From: Pseudoneobacillus rhizosphaerae
GTDB taxonomy: Bacteria > Bacillota > Bacilli > Bacillales > Cytobacillaceae
Reading direction: 5' to 3'
Assembly (NCBI RefSeq): GCF_917563885.1
Contig: NZ_CAKJTG010000013.1
Span: 1 to 64,000, forward strand
Length of the DNA stretch: 64,000 bases
Part shown: positions 1 through 7,607 of the stretch, piece after piece
How positions within the stretch are numbered: the stretch's first letter is position 1
How the letters are laid out: each line of letters opens with the position of its first letter
Position numbers and translations under genes: made by a program
The notes under the pieces: model-generated
What the model saw: only the letters and a program-made list of their open reading frames with translations
The model's database searches: none
Told to the model about the DNA's origin: nothing

Positions 1-57
1 TGTCAATATAGTATTCACAAGTGTTAATTGATGGAAATTATTTGCTTTTATATTAAA

Positions 58-100
58 ATAGACAGAATGACCCAATAAAATAAAGGTCTTTCTGTCTATT
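58..100. terminator. Bidirectional intrinsic terminator
   Basis: Arms at 58-72 and 85-99 pair (ATAGACAGAA-GACC with GGTC-TTCTGTCTAT). A T-run follows on the plus strand and a weaker one on the minus strand. It sits just past the 3' end of the diguanylate cyclase gene and probably separates it from a gene outside the window. Confidence 0.7.
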
Positions 101-105
101 TTTTA

Positions 106-1824
106 TTATTTCACATACTCCGCAACCCGATTTCGCCCAGCCCGCTTCGCCCCTACATAAAGTGCTCTATCAGCGTGCCTAATCAACGCCAACGAATCAT
201 CTGCATCAGCAGGAGCAGTAGCCACCCCAATAGAAGCCGTCACATGAACAGATAATTGAATCTCCTCATCCCCAATATGTTCCTTTAGCACAAATGGATA
301 ATAAGCGATTTCTTGACGAATGGTTTCGGCAATTTCAAGTGCTTCTTCTTTAGGTACGTCAGGTAGGAGGGCTACAAATTCCTCCCCACCAAATCTAGCG
401 ACGGTGCCTTTATTCCCAACACATTTCTGTAAACGTTCAGCAAGTTCACTGAGAATTTCATTGCCGCTTTGGTGACCATACGTATCGTTAATAATTTTAA
501 AATGATCCAAGTCCAGGATGACTAGTGATAATTCCTTACGTTGACCTATTTCTAGTTTTTTATACTCTTCTGCTACTAGATTTTCAAAGAAGCGATAGTT
601 ATAAACCTTTGTTAAGGCGCACTTTTCACTAAGCTCTTTTGTTTCTTTATAGTGTTTAGCATTTTCGATTGCGACTGCGAAGTGTGAACAAAGCAAATCT
701 ACAATAATTAATTGAGATTTTTCATAAGCTCTTTTTCGTTTAGATGCTAAGAAAAGGACACCGATTACCTCATTATGTCGAACAATCGGGACACTTAACA
801 GGCTCTGTGCTTCTGGAGGCATGTAGCCTTTTGCGTGTCTCAGCCAATCCTTAGCTGAATGGAAAAGAGCTGCTTTACGATTGGCCCATACATACCCACT
901 GATTCCTTCATTTTTCTTTAATGGTGCTATGTCAGGAGGTAGAATTTCTCCTTTTTCAACTCGACGGAGCAGCTGTAATTCTTCACCTTTTACTACATCT
1001 AGAATGTAGGCGTAATCAACTGGTAGCATTTCGGAAACCTTTTGGATAAATAAATCCAAAACCTCATCGACCTGCAGTCGCTCTGCTAGTTGGTGACCAA
1101 TGTCTGCGGCTTTATGTAAGTATTCATTAATTTTTTGACTTGTATAATAGAGGTATAAGATGATTGATAAGCTAACAAATGGAACTCCTACGAACAAAAA
1201 GGCAGCTCGTCCCTCTTCTGTATAAAGAATATATAAGCTATAGCCAATTGGAAGGCTAATAATTGCAGTAACTAAATCCCAACTAAAATCTTTCCCAAAA
1301 AAGGTTATTTTTTTACCATATATTATCCGAAAGTTAGACCTTAGAATAATTTGATTGACGATAAAATGAACGCATGCATACACGATTGCAAACCACAAAT
1401 TGGAAGCATTAGTAATGAGGTTAACACCCGTTGTACCACCCAGAGCATAGTAGACTAGACCACTAATTAAAGAAATGAGAAAAAACATTATAGAATTGAG
1501 TGGATATCTAAAGGAGCCGTTTTTTCCAATTCGAAGTCTCAGTAATAAAACAATTATGGCCATTTGCGCAACAAGCATTTCAATAAATATTCCAAATGCT
1601 AGAAAGACTGCTAATAACCAACATTGAATAATCGAAATGGGCGTATTGTTGATAACCATCGGCATCGCTGCCCCAATAAGTGCTAATACAGCGAATCCAA
1701 GTAAATCTAGTTTGAAACCGGCAATGTGAGGTGGAAAGTATAAAGCAACCAACCACAATCCAACCGGTACAAGTAAAGCCCAAATAATCCAGACTGCTTT
1801 TTGTATATTTGGTTTCACATACAT
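106..1824 (-). CDS. Membrane GAF-GGDEF diguanylate cyclase
   Basis: Predicted to make cyclic-di-GMP from two GTP at the membrane. About seven hydrophobic segments fill residues 10-230, a GAF domain follows at about 245-395, and a GGDEF domain occupies about 405-572. The active-site signature is intact as GGEEF at residues 479-483, preceded by the LDLDHFKIINDTYGH metal/GTP-binding region. The inhibitory RxxD I-site five residues upstream is absent (GNKG instead), so product inhibition may be weak. An AGGAGG-type RBS sits before the ATG at 1824. It is a single gene, 140 nt downstream of the ATP-grasp operon on the same strand. The input sensed by the N-terminal segments and the GAF domain is unknown. 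Confidence 0.9.
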   Translation of the reverse strand: MYVKPNIQKAVWIIWALLVPVGLWLVALYFPPHIAGFKLDLLGFAVLALIGAAMPMVINNTPISIIQCWLLAVFLAFGIFIEMLVAQMAIIVLLLRLRIGKNGSFRYPLNSIMFFLISLISGLVYYALGGTTGVNLITNASNLWFAIVYACVHFIVNQIILRSNFRIIYGKKITFFGKDFSWDLVTAIISLPIGYSLYILYTEEGRAAFLFVGVPFVSLSIILYLYYTSQKINEYLHKAADIGHQLAERLQVDEVLDLFIQKVSEMLPVDYAYILDVVKGEELQLLRRVEKGEILPPDIAPLKKNEGISGYVWANRKAALFHSAKDWLRHAKGYMPPEAQSLLSVPIVRHNEVIGVLFLASKRKRAYEKSQLIIVDLLCSHFAVAIENAKHYKETKELSEKCALTKVYNYRFFENLVAEEYKKLEIGQRKELSLVILDLDHFKIINDTYGHQSGNEILSELAERLQKCVGNKGTVARFGGEEFVALLPDVPKEEALEIAETIRQEIAYYPFVLKEHIGDEEIQLSVHVTASIGVATAPADADDSLALIRHADRALYVGAKRAGRNRVAEYVK

Positions 1825-1964
1825 TATCCACCCTCCTCTTCTAAACCGTTCAACTAAGTATAAAGACTATTTTATCAAAAATTCAGTCAATTGTCACAAC
1901 AATCTATACCGAAATTTACAATATTTTGCTATTAACTATTAAAATAGGAATTGCCAGCATTCAA

Positions 1965-2837
1965 CTACTCCCTGTTTATGGTCTTTTTTATATATTTCAT
2001 ATACAATGCAGCGGCATTTACATTGCTAGTTGAATACAAGGATCGACACCCTACAACGTCTTCTATTTCATTAAAAATGAATTCATTTTTGCTGTTTAAG
2101 AGAAAATCAATTCCGACAAAATCTGCCTTAATTGATGATGTTATTTTGCTTACAAGAAGGTTTTCAGCTTCATTTAGCTGGTAGGCACTTACGTTGCCAC
2201 CTAACGTATAATTAGCTTTAAACGAAGTACTCGATTCTCTAAGAACAGCTCCGATGATTTTAGAGCCTATCACAAATACTCGGACGTCTTTACCAGGGTT
2301 CTCCGCGAACACTTGCAAAACGAATCTCTTATGTGGATAGTCTTTTAACTTATTTAAAATCCCTTCTAACGTATCTATTAAATAAACCTCGTTGCCCCCT
2401 CTTCCATCCACTTGCTTAAGCACCAATGGAAAGTCCAAAATGACCAATTCTGGTTGAAAGGTTTCATAGGATATAAAATAAGTATCTAATAGAGGTAGAC
2501 CAATCTTTGCTGCGTACTGATAAGTTAGCGCCTTATCATTGCACATTTCAGAAATCGCCGAGTTGTTAAAACAACGGATTCCTTGGTATTCAAGCTGTTT
2601 GGTTAATAAGGGGTTGATTGTTCTGACAATAGCAAAGTTAATCTTTTTCACATCATAAATAGAATGAGATAGGGTAAATTGGCTATTTTTAATCCCATAC
2701 AGTAAATCTTCTTCCAAGACTAGTTGTAGAGAAATATGTAAATTGGCAGCTTCATCTACTAGCATCTTAATGAAGCCATGATTTTTCTCAGCATCCTTCT
2801 TTTTGTATATAAGCCATCCGCTTAGCTGCTCACTCAT
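1965..2837 (-). CDS. RimK/LysX-type ATP-grasp ligase, second copy
   Basis: A 290-residue ATP-grasp protein; this family joins a carboxylate to an amine via an acyl-phosphate. Visible landmarks are the pre-ATP-grasp DK pair near residue 101, K141 and the glycine loop DGRGG (144-148), the K/R segment GKDVRVFV (182-189), R200, the FKANYTLGG loop, D244 and the metal-binding FNEIED motif (255-260). NEIEDVVG replaces the usual EVNS motif of RimK, so the substrate probably differs from that of its upstream paralogue. Its start overlaps the upstream ligase gene by 8 nt, so translation is likely coupled. It is the last gene of the four-gene operon. The substrate is unknown. Confidence 0.85.
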   Translation of the reverse strand: MSEQLSGWLIYKKKDAEKNHGFIKMLVDEAANLHISLQLVLEEDLLYGIKNSQFTLSHSIYDVKKINFAIVRTINPLLTKQLEYQGIRCFNNSAISEMCNDKALTYQYAAKIGLPLLDTYFISYETFQPELVILDFPLVLKQVDGRGGNEVYLIDTLEGILNKLKDYPHKRFVLQVFAENPGKDVRVFVIGSKIIGAVLRESSTSFKANYTLGGNVSAYQLNEAENLLVSKITSSIKADFVGIDFLLNSKNEFIFNEIEDVVGCRSLYSTSNVNAAALYMKYIKKTINRE

Positions 2838-3741
2838 TTGCTAACACCTTGAGGTGATCAATCACGAAATCAATCATATAGTCTGCTACCCAAATCCCGG
2901 TACAATCGTATATATTTCGTAAATGAGAATTTGAGTTTACTTCACAAATTATCGGTTCTTCATTTTCACCAAACAAAATATCGATTCCTGAAAAATAAGT
3001 TCCCATGATTTTCGTGCATTTTACTGCAAGCTCAATCTGGGCTTCAGTAGGTTGGTAAGTCATCATTTTTCCACCATTGCTTACATTTGCCCTAAAATCA
3101 ATATCTGAATGTCTATACATTGAGGCAACTGCTTTGTCACCAACAACATTGATTCGTATGTCTCTACCATGACTGGTAGAAATATATTTTTGGAACAAAT
3201 ACGAAATACCTGATAGCTCTTCTACTTTAGCATAAAATTCTGTTTCATCTTGAATTAAATAAACCTTCATTCCAAATGAACCATGGACTTCTTTAATAAT
3301 CATTGGAAAGCCTAGTCGGTTGATTACGTATTCGTAATATCGCTTGTCCTTTAGTTTAAAACCCTTATATACTTTTGGGGCAATGATCGTTTCTGGGATT
3401 GGTAAACCATGGTTCGCTAACGTTTGATACATAATTGCTTTATTATCACATTTTTCAATGGATGATACAGGATTATAAACAGGAATACCAAGCTGCTCTA
3501 ATTGTCTTGCAAGCAGAATGTCCTTATCTAAAAAAATAACAAAGTCTGGCTTGTTTCCCTCTTTTAAAAATCCTAAAGTTAAATTTCCTTCTGAAATCTC
3601 CATCGTTAACTCATCATTTTGGTAGATGGTACAAGAGATATTCCTTCGTTCAGCACTGACCTTTATCATTTCAGCTTGTTCAATAAATTTTGGAGAGGTT
3701 AAACTTCCGTTGTAGATTATCCAGCAAGATAGAGTTTTCAT
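2830..3741 (-). CDS. RimK/LysX-type ATP-grasp ligase, first copy
   Basis: A 303-residue ATP-grasp ligase with the full RimK-like order: pre-ATP-grasp domain to about 95, CDNK at 98-101, K150 with the glycine loop GSFG (154-157), GRDIRINVVG (192-201), R210, DFRANVSNGG (215-224), GIDILF (252-257) and the Mg-binding EVNSNS (267-272). RimK and LysX enzymes add glutamate or a similar amino acid to a carboxyl group, but the acceptor here cannot be read from sequence. Its ATG overlaps the stop of the upstream amidohydrolase gene by 4 nt (ATGA). It is only a distant paralogue of the following ligase gene, so two successive ligations are plausible (inference). Confidence 0.88.
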   Translation of the reverse strand: MKTLSCWIIYNGSLTSPKFIEQAEMIKVSAERRNISCTIYQNDELTMEISEGNLTLGFLKEGNKPDFVIFLDKDILLARQLEQLGIPVYNPVSSIEKCDNKAIMYQTLANHGLPIPETIIAPKVYKGFKLKDKRYYEYVINRLGFPMIIKEVHGSFGMKVYLIQDETEFYAKVEELSGISYLFQKYISTSHGRDIRINVVGDKAVASMYRHSDIDFRANVSNGGKMMTYQPTEAQIELAVKCTKIMGTYFSGIDILFGENEEPIICEVNSNSHLRNIYDCTGIWVADYMIDFVIDHLKVLANE

Positions 3742-4388
3742 TTTCTACTCCTTAATGTATCAATACTCGATGTGAGTGAGTCTAATACTTCATAAATTTG
3801 GTGTTGGTCACTTAATGAATTTAGTAATCTCCAATTGATTTCAATTTGAATACACGGAATATTGGCTTCTCGAGAAATGGTCGATGACACTGTATGTTTA
3901 AAGCCTCCGGTAAATAGTTCATTTACAATAATCGGGTTAATACCTTGAAGCTCAAAATTTTGTTTTAAAATCTCTTCATAACGATAATCATTAAAAACAT
4001 TTCTTCCATTACCAGTTCCAATTTCAATTGCCGCTGGACGTTCGCTTGCCATTATATGAAGGTCAATGAGAAAGGAAATTCCTTGTTCAGCTACTAGATT
4101 GGTAATCGCTTCTTTATAAGGATGATCACCATCAAAATTCGGGTCGGTTAAATCATTTTTGGTTTTCGTAATACAATAACAATTTAAACGCTCCTGTAAA
4201 AGTTTTGCGATTACCCCCGTCATGAATTCACCGTGCTTTGGTTGTCCTTTTCTAAAGTGTGTCACACTATGAGGTGCAGAAACTAAAACAGGCAGCTCCC
4301 CAAGGATGACTTCAAACGCTTCATTCGTTTCGAAGGTTTCTTCTTTATAGAGTAATTCCATCTTTTTTATTTTTTCCAAAGTGACCAT
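3738..4388 (-). CDS. N-formylglutamate amidohydrolase (FGase/HutG)-family hydrolase
   Basis: A 216-residue protein of the FGase fold, a zinc hydrolase group that cleaves N-acyl-glutamate-type amides. Motifs are LPVLVSAPHS (32-41), HGEFMTG (52-58), GDHPYK (87-92), DLHIMASER (109-117), EIGTGNG (122-128) and the distal QIEIN (181-185). H40, E54 and H111 are candidate metal ligands. The ATG at 4388 has an AGGAGG box 5 nt upstream and overlaps the upstream membrane-protein gene by 22 nt. No histidine-utilisation genes are nearby, so a role in Hut catabolism is unlikely; trimming or recycling a glutamyl product of the neighbouring ligases is an inference. Confidence 0.82.
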   Translation of the reverse strand: MVTLEKIKKMELLYKEETFETNEAFEVILGELPVLVSAPHSVTHFRKGQPKHGEFMTGVIAKLLQERLNCYCITKTKNDLTDPNFDGDHPYKEAITNLVAEQGISFLIDLHIMASERPAAIEIGTGNGRNVFNDYRYEEILKQNFELQGINPIIVNELFTGGFKHTVSSTISREANIPCIQIEINWRLLNSLSDQHQIYEVLDSLTSSIDTLRSRK

Positions 4389-6196
4389 GAAGCCCTCCTA
4401 GTTTTTGGGATTTTTTCACGTACAACGGATAAGGTGATATAGCTTGAAATCGGTACAATGATTGCCGCTATGATACTTCTATTCCAAAAGCTAAGTTCGT
4501 TTAAAGAAAACACAGCGAAGGCAGCTGCTAATATAGGAATAAACTGCAAACTTAAATTTTTCTTAAATAGAAACGAAAGATTTCTTTCAATCTCACAGAT
4601 TTTCCCTATTTGTTTTATTCCTAATTTAAATCTTAAGTGGGCAGGAATGCCAATCGATATGTTAATCGAGCTTTCATTCGTCACAATATTCGTTTCTTTA
4701 ACTAATTCCGGTGAATCAAACTCTAATACAGGAACCTCAATCGACTTTCCTCGGTAATTAAGGATAACGAGGTCATTTTCAGCTATTCCCAGTAAGTTCA
4801 TCGCACTTTTAGACATCCTCACAATATTGCTCGACTCGTCTGTACTATATGGACGAATAACATTTAATTGAAGAGTGGCAGGTCGAATGGCCACATTTAG
4901 AAACAATCTAGATAGTGAGAATCTCTTTTTCTTTACTGGTTTTAAAAATAGTGGATAAATGGCCACATTATTAAAGCCTGCTTGCTTAATTAGTTTCTTC
5001 AGTTTTTGTTTATCTTCAAATTTTAAATCTTCACGGACTTTTTGTTTTTCATATTGTTTCTGTATAAAATCGATAGGTTCTAGCTGTTTAATTAAGGATT
5101 CAGTAATTTCTTCATAGTAAAATTTCGACAATATATCTGGTGGATGCTCCAAATCAAGGAATTCACGCTGCATATAACTTAGCTGTATCGTCCCAGATGC
5201 CAGATCAGAGTTAACTCTGATCTTTAATCGTTCAATGTCAAAAGATGCAGATGTAACACGGTTAACAATCTCAAAATAATCTGCCCCTATTGCTGTTAAT
5301 CCTTCGTCGATATCTTTTGAAATCGTAATATCTCCGTCAACTAGTTGACTTGCATTTTGCACTACAATCCTATTGATTATTATTCTCTCTAAAGGATGTA
5401 AAACAATTTCCCCATTCACGGCTAGTTTTAATTTTTTACTAATCGAATTGCTGGTAGTTATTTCATTCATCCCTAAAGTTGAAGTGCTTTTGACACATGC
5501 AACAGTAAATAAGAAATTCAAAGGATTATAAATGACTACATAATCGTTTTCTTGTAATTGATTTTGAGTTATAAAAGTAGGATTTAATTCAATCCTGTTA
5601 TAGGGAATATTTTGTTTCACTTTGCCATCCGTTTTCATTAAGATTTGGCTCTCATCAAAAAGCGACAATTTAGGAATGACCCCAATCATAGAACTCAAAA
5701 AAGAGCACAGCTTTGGAAGGTCAACTTCCTTTCCAACTCTAACTAATGCTGTTAGCGTATTTGAATAGATTGGTAGATTTTCAATATCGGTCTCCATCCA
5801 ACTAAATTGATGACTTTCCACTGAAAATGATTGGATTAGGAAGGACTGAATGGCGGCATTCCTACTTGAAATAAAAATACCTTCTTTAGTGTAGCCAATA
5901 TCTAAAATAAACAGTGACTGAATCTTATATTCTTCTATATAGGCTTCAATTTCAAATGAGTAATGAATAGAATGTATAAATTTCACATGTGCTTTTGTTA
6001 GCCTTTGGAGTGTGTTACACCAATTCTTAGCTCTAATTGAATCATTGGTATCACTAACTACTATTAATATTGGGATTTTCCCTTTGTATGTACCACTAAG
6101 CTTCAAAAAATCGAAGGCTGACTTCGGTTTAGTTTCAGAAATTATCAGTCGGTCTATCTCATTTTTTTCTTTTTCGGCATTGAGTCTGAAAAACAT
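4367..6196 (-). CDS. C-terminally anchored membrane protein with double-psi-barrel-like modules
   Basis: This 609-residue protein has no family I can name with certainty. Residues 195-268 and 455-538 share the pattern R-hydrophobic-x-[S/P]-x-x-(hydrophobic)-x-x-x-[Q/L]-x-[E/G]-x-D-x-V-x-I seen in double-psi beta-barrels such as Cdc48/VAT-N, and in the N-terminal part of spore-coat YheC/YheD ATP-grasp proteins. Residues 295-352 may be a related half-module. Two hydrophobic helices (about 547-568 and 572-592) and a basic tail end the protein, suggesting a cytoplasmic body anchored at the C-terminus. Residues 40-170 show a faint resemblance to the FGase core without its metal ligands. It is first in the operon, with AGAAGGTG upstream of its ATG. 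Confidence 0.6.
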   Translation of the reverse strand: MFFRLNAEKEKNEIDRLIISETKPKSAFDFLKLSGTYKGKIPILIVVSDTNDSIRAKNWCNTLQRLTKAHVKFIHSIHYSFEIEAYIEEYKIQSLFILDIGYTKEGIFISSRNAAIQSFLIQSFSVESHQFSWMETDIENLPIYSNTLTALVRVGKEVDLPKLCSFLSSMIGVIPKLSLFDESQILMKTDGKVKQNIPYNRIELNPTFITQNQLQENDYVVIYNPLNFLFTVACVKSTSTLGMNEITTSNSISKKLKLAVNGEIVLHPLERIIINRIVVQNASQLVDGDITISKDIDEGLTAIGADYFEIVNRVTSASFDIERLKIRVNSDLASGTIQLSYMQREFLDLEHPPDILSKFYYEEITESLIKQLEPIDFIQKQYEKQKVREDLKFEDKQKLKKLIKQAGFNNVAIYPLFLKPVKKKRFSLSRLFLNVAIRPATLQLNVIRPYSTDESSNIVRMSKSAMNLLGIAENDLVILNYRGKSIEVPVLEFDSPELVKETNIVTNESSINISIGIPAHLRFKLGIKQIGKICEIERNLSFLFKKNLSLQFIPILAAAFAVFSLNELSFWNRSIIAAIIVPISSYITLSVVREKIPKTRRASWSLWKK

Positions 6197-6219
6197 TTCC
6201 TACACCTTCTATGATTTGA

Positions 6220-6249
6220 ATTATAATGTTATTCTAACGATAAAGACAA
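6220..6249 (-). promoter_or_regulatory. Candidate SigA promoter of the ATP-grasp operon
   Basis: On the minus strand TTGTCT (6244-6249), an 18-nt spacer and TATAAT (6220-6225) precede the membrane-protein start at 6196. The -10 ATTATAAT is self-complementary, so it could also serve the divergent FolC-like gene, although no good plus-strand -35 is visible. Confidence 0.4.
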
Positions 6250-6275
6250 AATGTGACAATAGAAGAGGGATTAAA

Positions 6276-7553
6276 TTGATCAAAGGATTTCATTTTTATA
6301 AAAGTAAATTTGACATTCAAACGAATGAAGAAATTAACTTAGGATTAGATCGAATTCAAGAAATTTTAGCTAGTATTGGAAATCCACAAAATGAAATCAA
6401 AACGGTTCATATTGCTGGTACGAATGGTAAAGGTTCCACGCTTCAATTTTTGCGAACGATTCTGATGGAAGCTGGCTATTTAGTAGGATCTTTCACTTCT
6501 CCACATATCTTATCTGTTAATGATCAAATATCTACAAATGATGGTCCTATCTCCATTGAGAAATTCGAAGAAACGATTAGGTATTTAATTAAGATAGTGG
6601 AAGATAAAAAAAAGATTGAGTTATTAACTGATTTTGAACTATTAACTGTACTTTCTATCGTCTATTTTTCAAGAATAAACAAACAGGATATTATCCTCTT
6701 CGAAACAGGGATGGGTGGCCTTCAAGATTCTACCAATATAATTCAACCACTTGTGTCGATTATTACGAATATTAGTCTAGAACATACGGCATTCTTAGGA
6801 AATAATCTATCAGATATAGCTGTTCAAAAAGCAGGAATCATTAAAGACCATATACCATGTGTTACTGCGGTGAAAAATATAGAAGCCTTAGACGTAATCA
6901 AAAAATATGCAAATGAGCATCATTCCAGCTTATATGTGTTGAATGAGGATTTTGCCATTACAAGTGAAGGGAAGGATTTTACACTTCATTCCCCAAAAAC
7001 TAAATACGATTTAGAACTACATATGAAAGGTCAGCATCAAAAGGAAAATTGTTCACTTGCTATTGTGGCAGCGGAATTGTTAAACAAGGAACACTCATTT
7101 ACTATCGAACATAGTCATGTTGAAAATGGTGTAAAAAATGCTTTTTGGCCAGGACGATTTGAGCGCGTATCTGTGAGACCTGATATTATTTTGGATGGCG
7201 CCCATAATGATGACGCAGTCCAATATTTAGTCAAAACACTAAAAGACGAATACCCAGGCCACAATTTCCAATTCCTTTTTGGGGCTTTGAAGGATAAAAA
7301 CAGTTTGGCAATGATTAGAATGCTAGAAGAAATTGCAGATAAAATTACCTTTGTTGATTTTGATTTTCCAAGAGCCGCTTCAGCTGAACAATTAGAAGCT
7401 TTAAGCATATTGGAGAATAAAAGCAGTGCTAGCCATTTGTCAGATTGCCTTTCCACAGAAATAAAAGGATTAAACGAGGATGATATTTTAGTTATAACTG
7501 GATCGTTATATTTGATCTCAGAAGTAAAGGACATTCTGAAGGATATTTTATAA
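6276..7553 (+). CDS. Divergent FolC-like Mur ligase (folylpolyglutamate synthase family)
   Basis: A 425-residue Mur-ligase/FolC family protein; the family adds glutamate through ATP-dependent amide bonds. The P-loop HIAGTNGKGST, SFTSPHI, KAGIIK, GQHQKEN, WPGRFE, DGAHN and FPRAAS are all present. Compared with ordinary Bacillus FolC, the FNERIS segment is VNDQIS, the signature GLGGRxDSTN is GMGGLQDSTN, and the (I/G)xDH motif is SLEHT. The start is taken as TTG at 6276 because a GAGGG box lies about 6 nt upstream and the length then fits the family. In B. subtilis folC follows valS on the same strand; here the gene faces valS and diverges from the ATP-grasp operon. It may be folC or a specialised paralogue. 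Confidence 0.82.
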   Translation: MIKGFHFYKSKFDIQTNEEINLGLDRIQEILASIGNPQNEIKTVHIAGTNGKGSTLQFLRTILMEAGYLVGSFTSPHILSVNDQISTNDGPISIEKFEETIRYLIKIVEDKKKIELLTDFELLTVLSIVYFSRINKQDIILFETGMGGLQDSTNIIQPLVSIITNISLEHTAFLGNNLSDIAVQKAGIIKDHIPCVTAVKNIEALDVIKKYANEHHSSLYVLNEDFAITSEGKDFTLHSPKTKYDLELHMKGQHQKENCSLAIVAAELLNKEHSFTIEHSHVENGVKNAFWPGRFERVSVRPDIILDGAHNDDAVQYLVKTLKDEYPGHNFQFLFGALKDKNSLAMIRMLEEIADKITFVDFDFPRAASAEQLEALSILENKSSASHLSDCLSTEIKGLNEDDILVITGSLYLISEVKDILKDIL

Positions 7554-7555
7554 AA

Positions 7556-7600
7556 AATAGGCTGACATCAAAAGATGTTTATCATCATTTGGTGTCAGCC
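7556..7600. terminator. Bidirectional terminator between folC-like gene and valS
   Basis: GGCTGACATCAAA (7560-7572) pairs with TTTGGTGTCAGCC (7588-7600). T-runs on both strands flank the hairpin between the two converging genes. Confidence 0.8.
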
Positions 7601-7607
7601 TTTCTAA

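Noticed and set aside
1951-2184. Plus-strand open frame of 77 codons
   Set aside because: Lies antisense to the second ATP-grasp gene, whose family motifs are clear; no RBS.
106-7553. Prophage or genomic island
   Set aside because: No integrase, phage structural gene or direct attachment repeats seen; base composition looks similar to its surroundings by eye.
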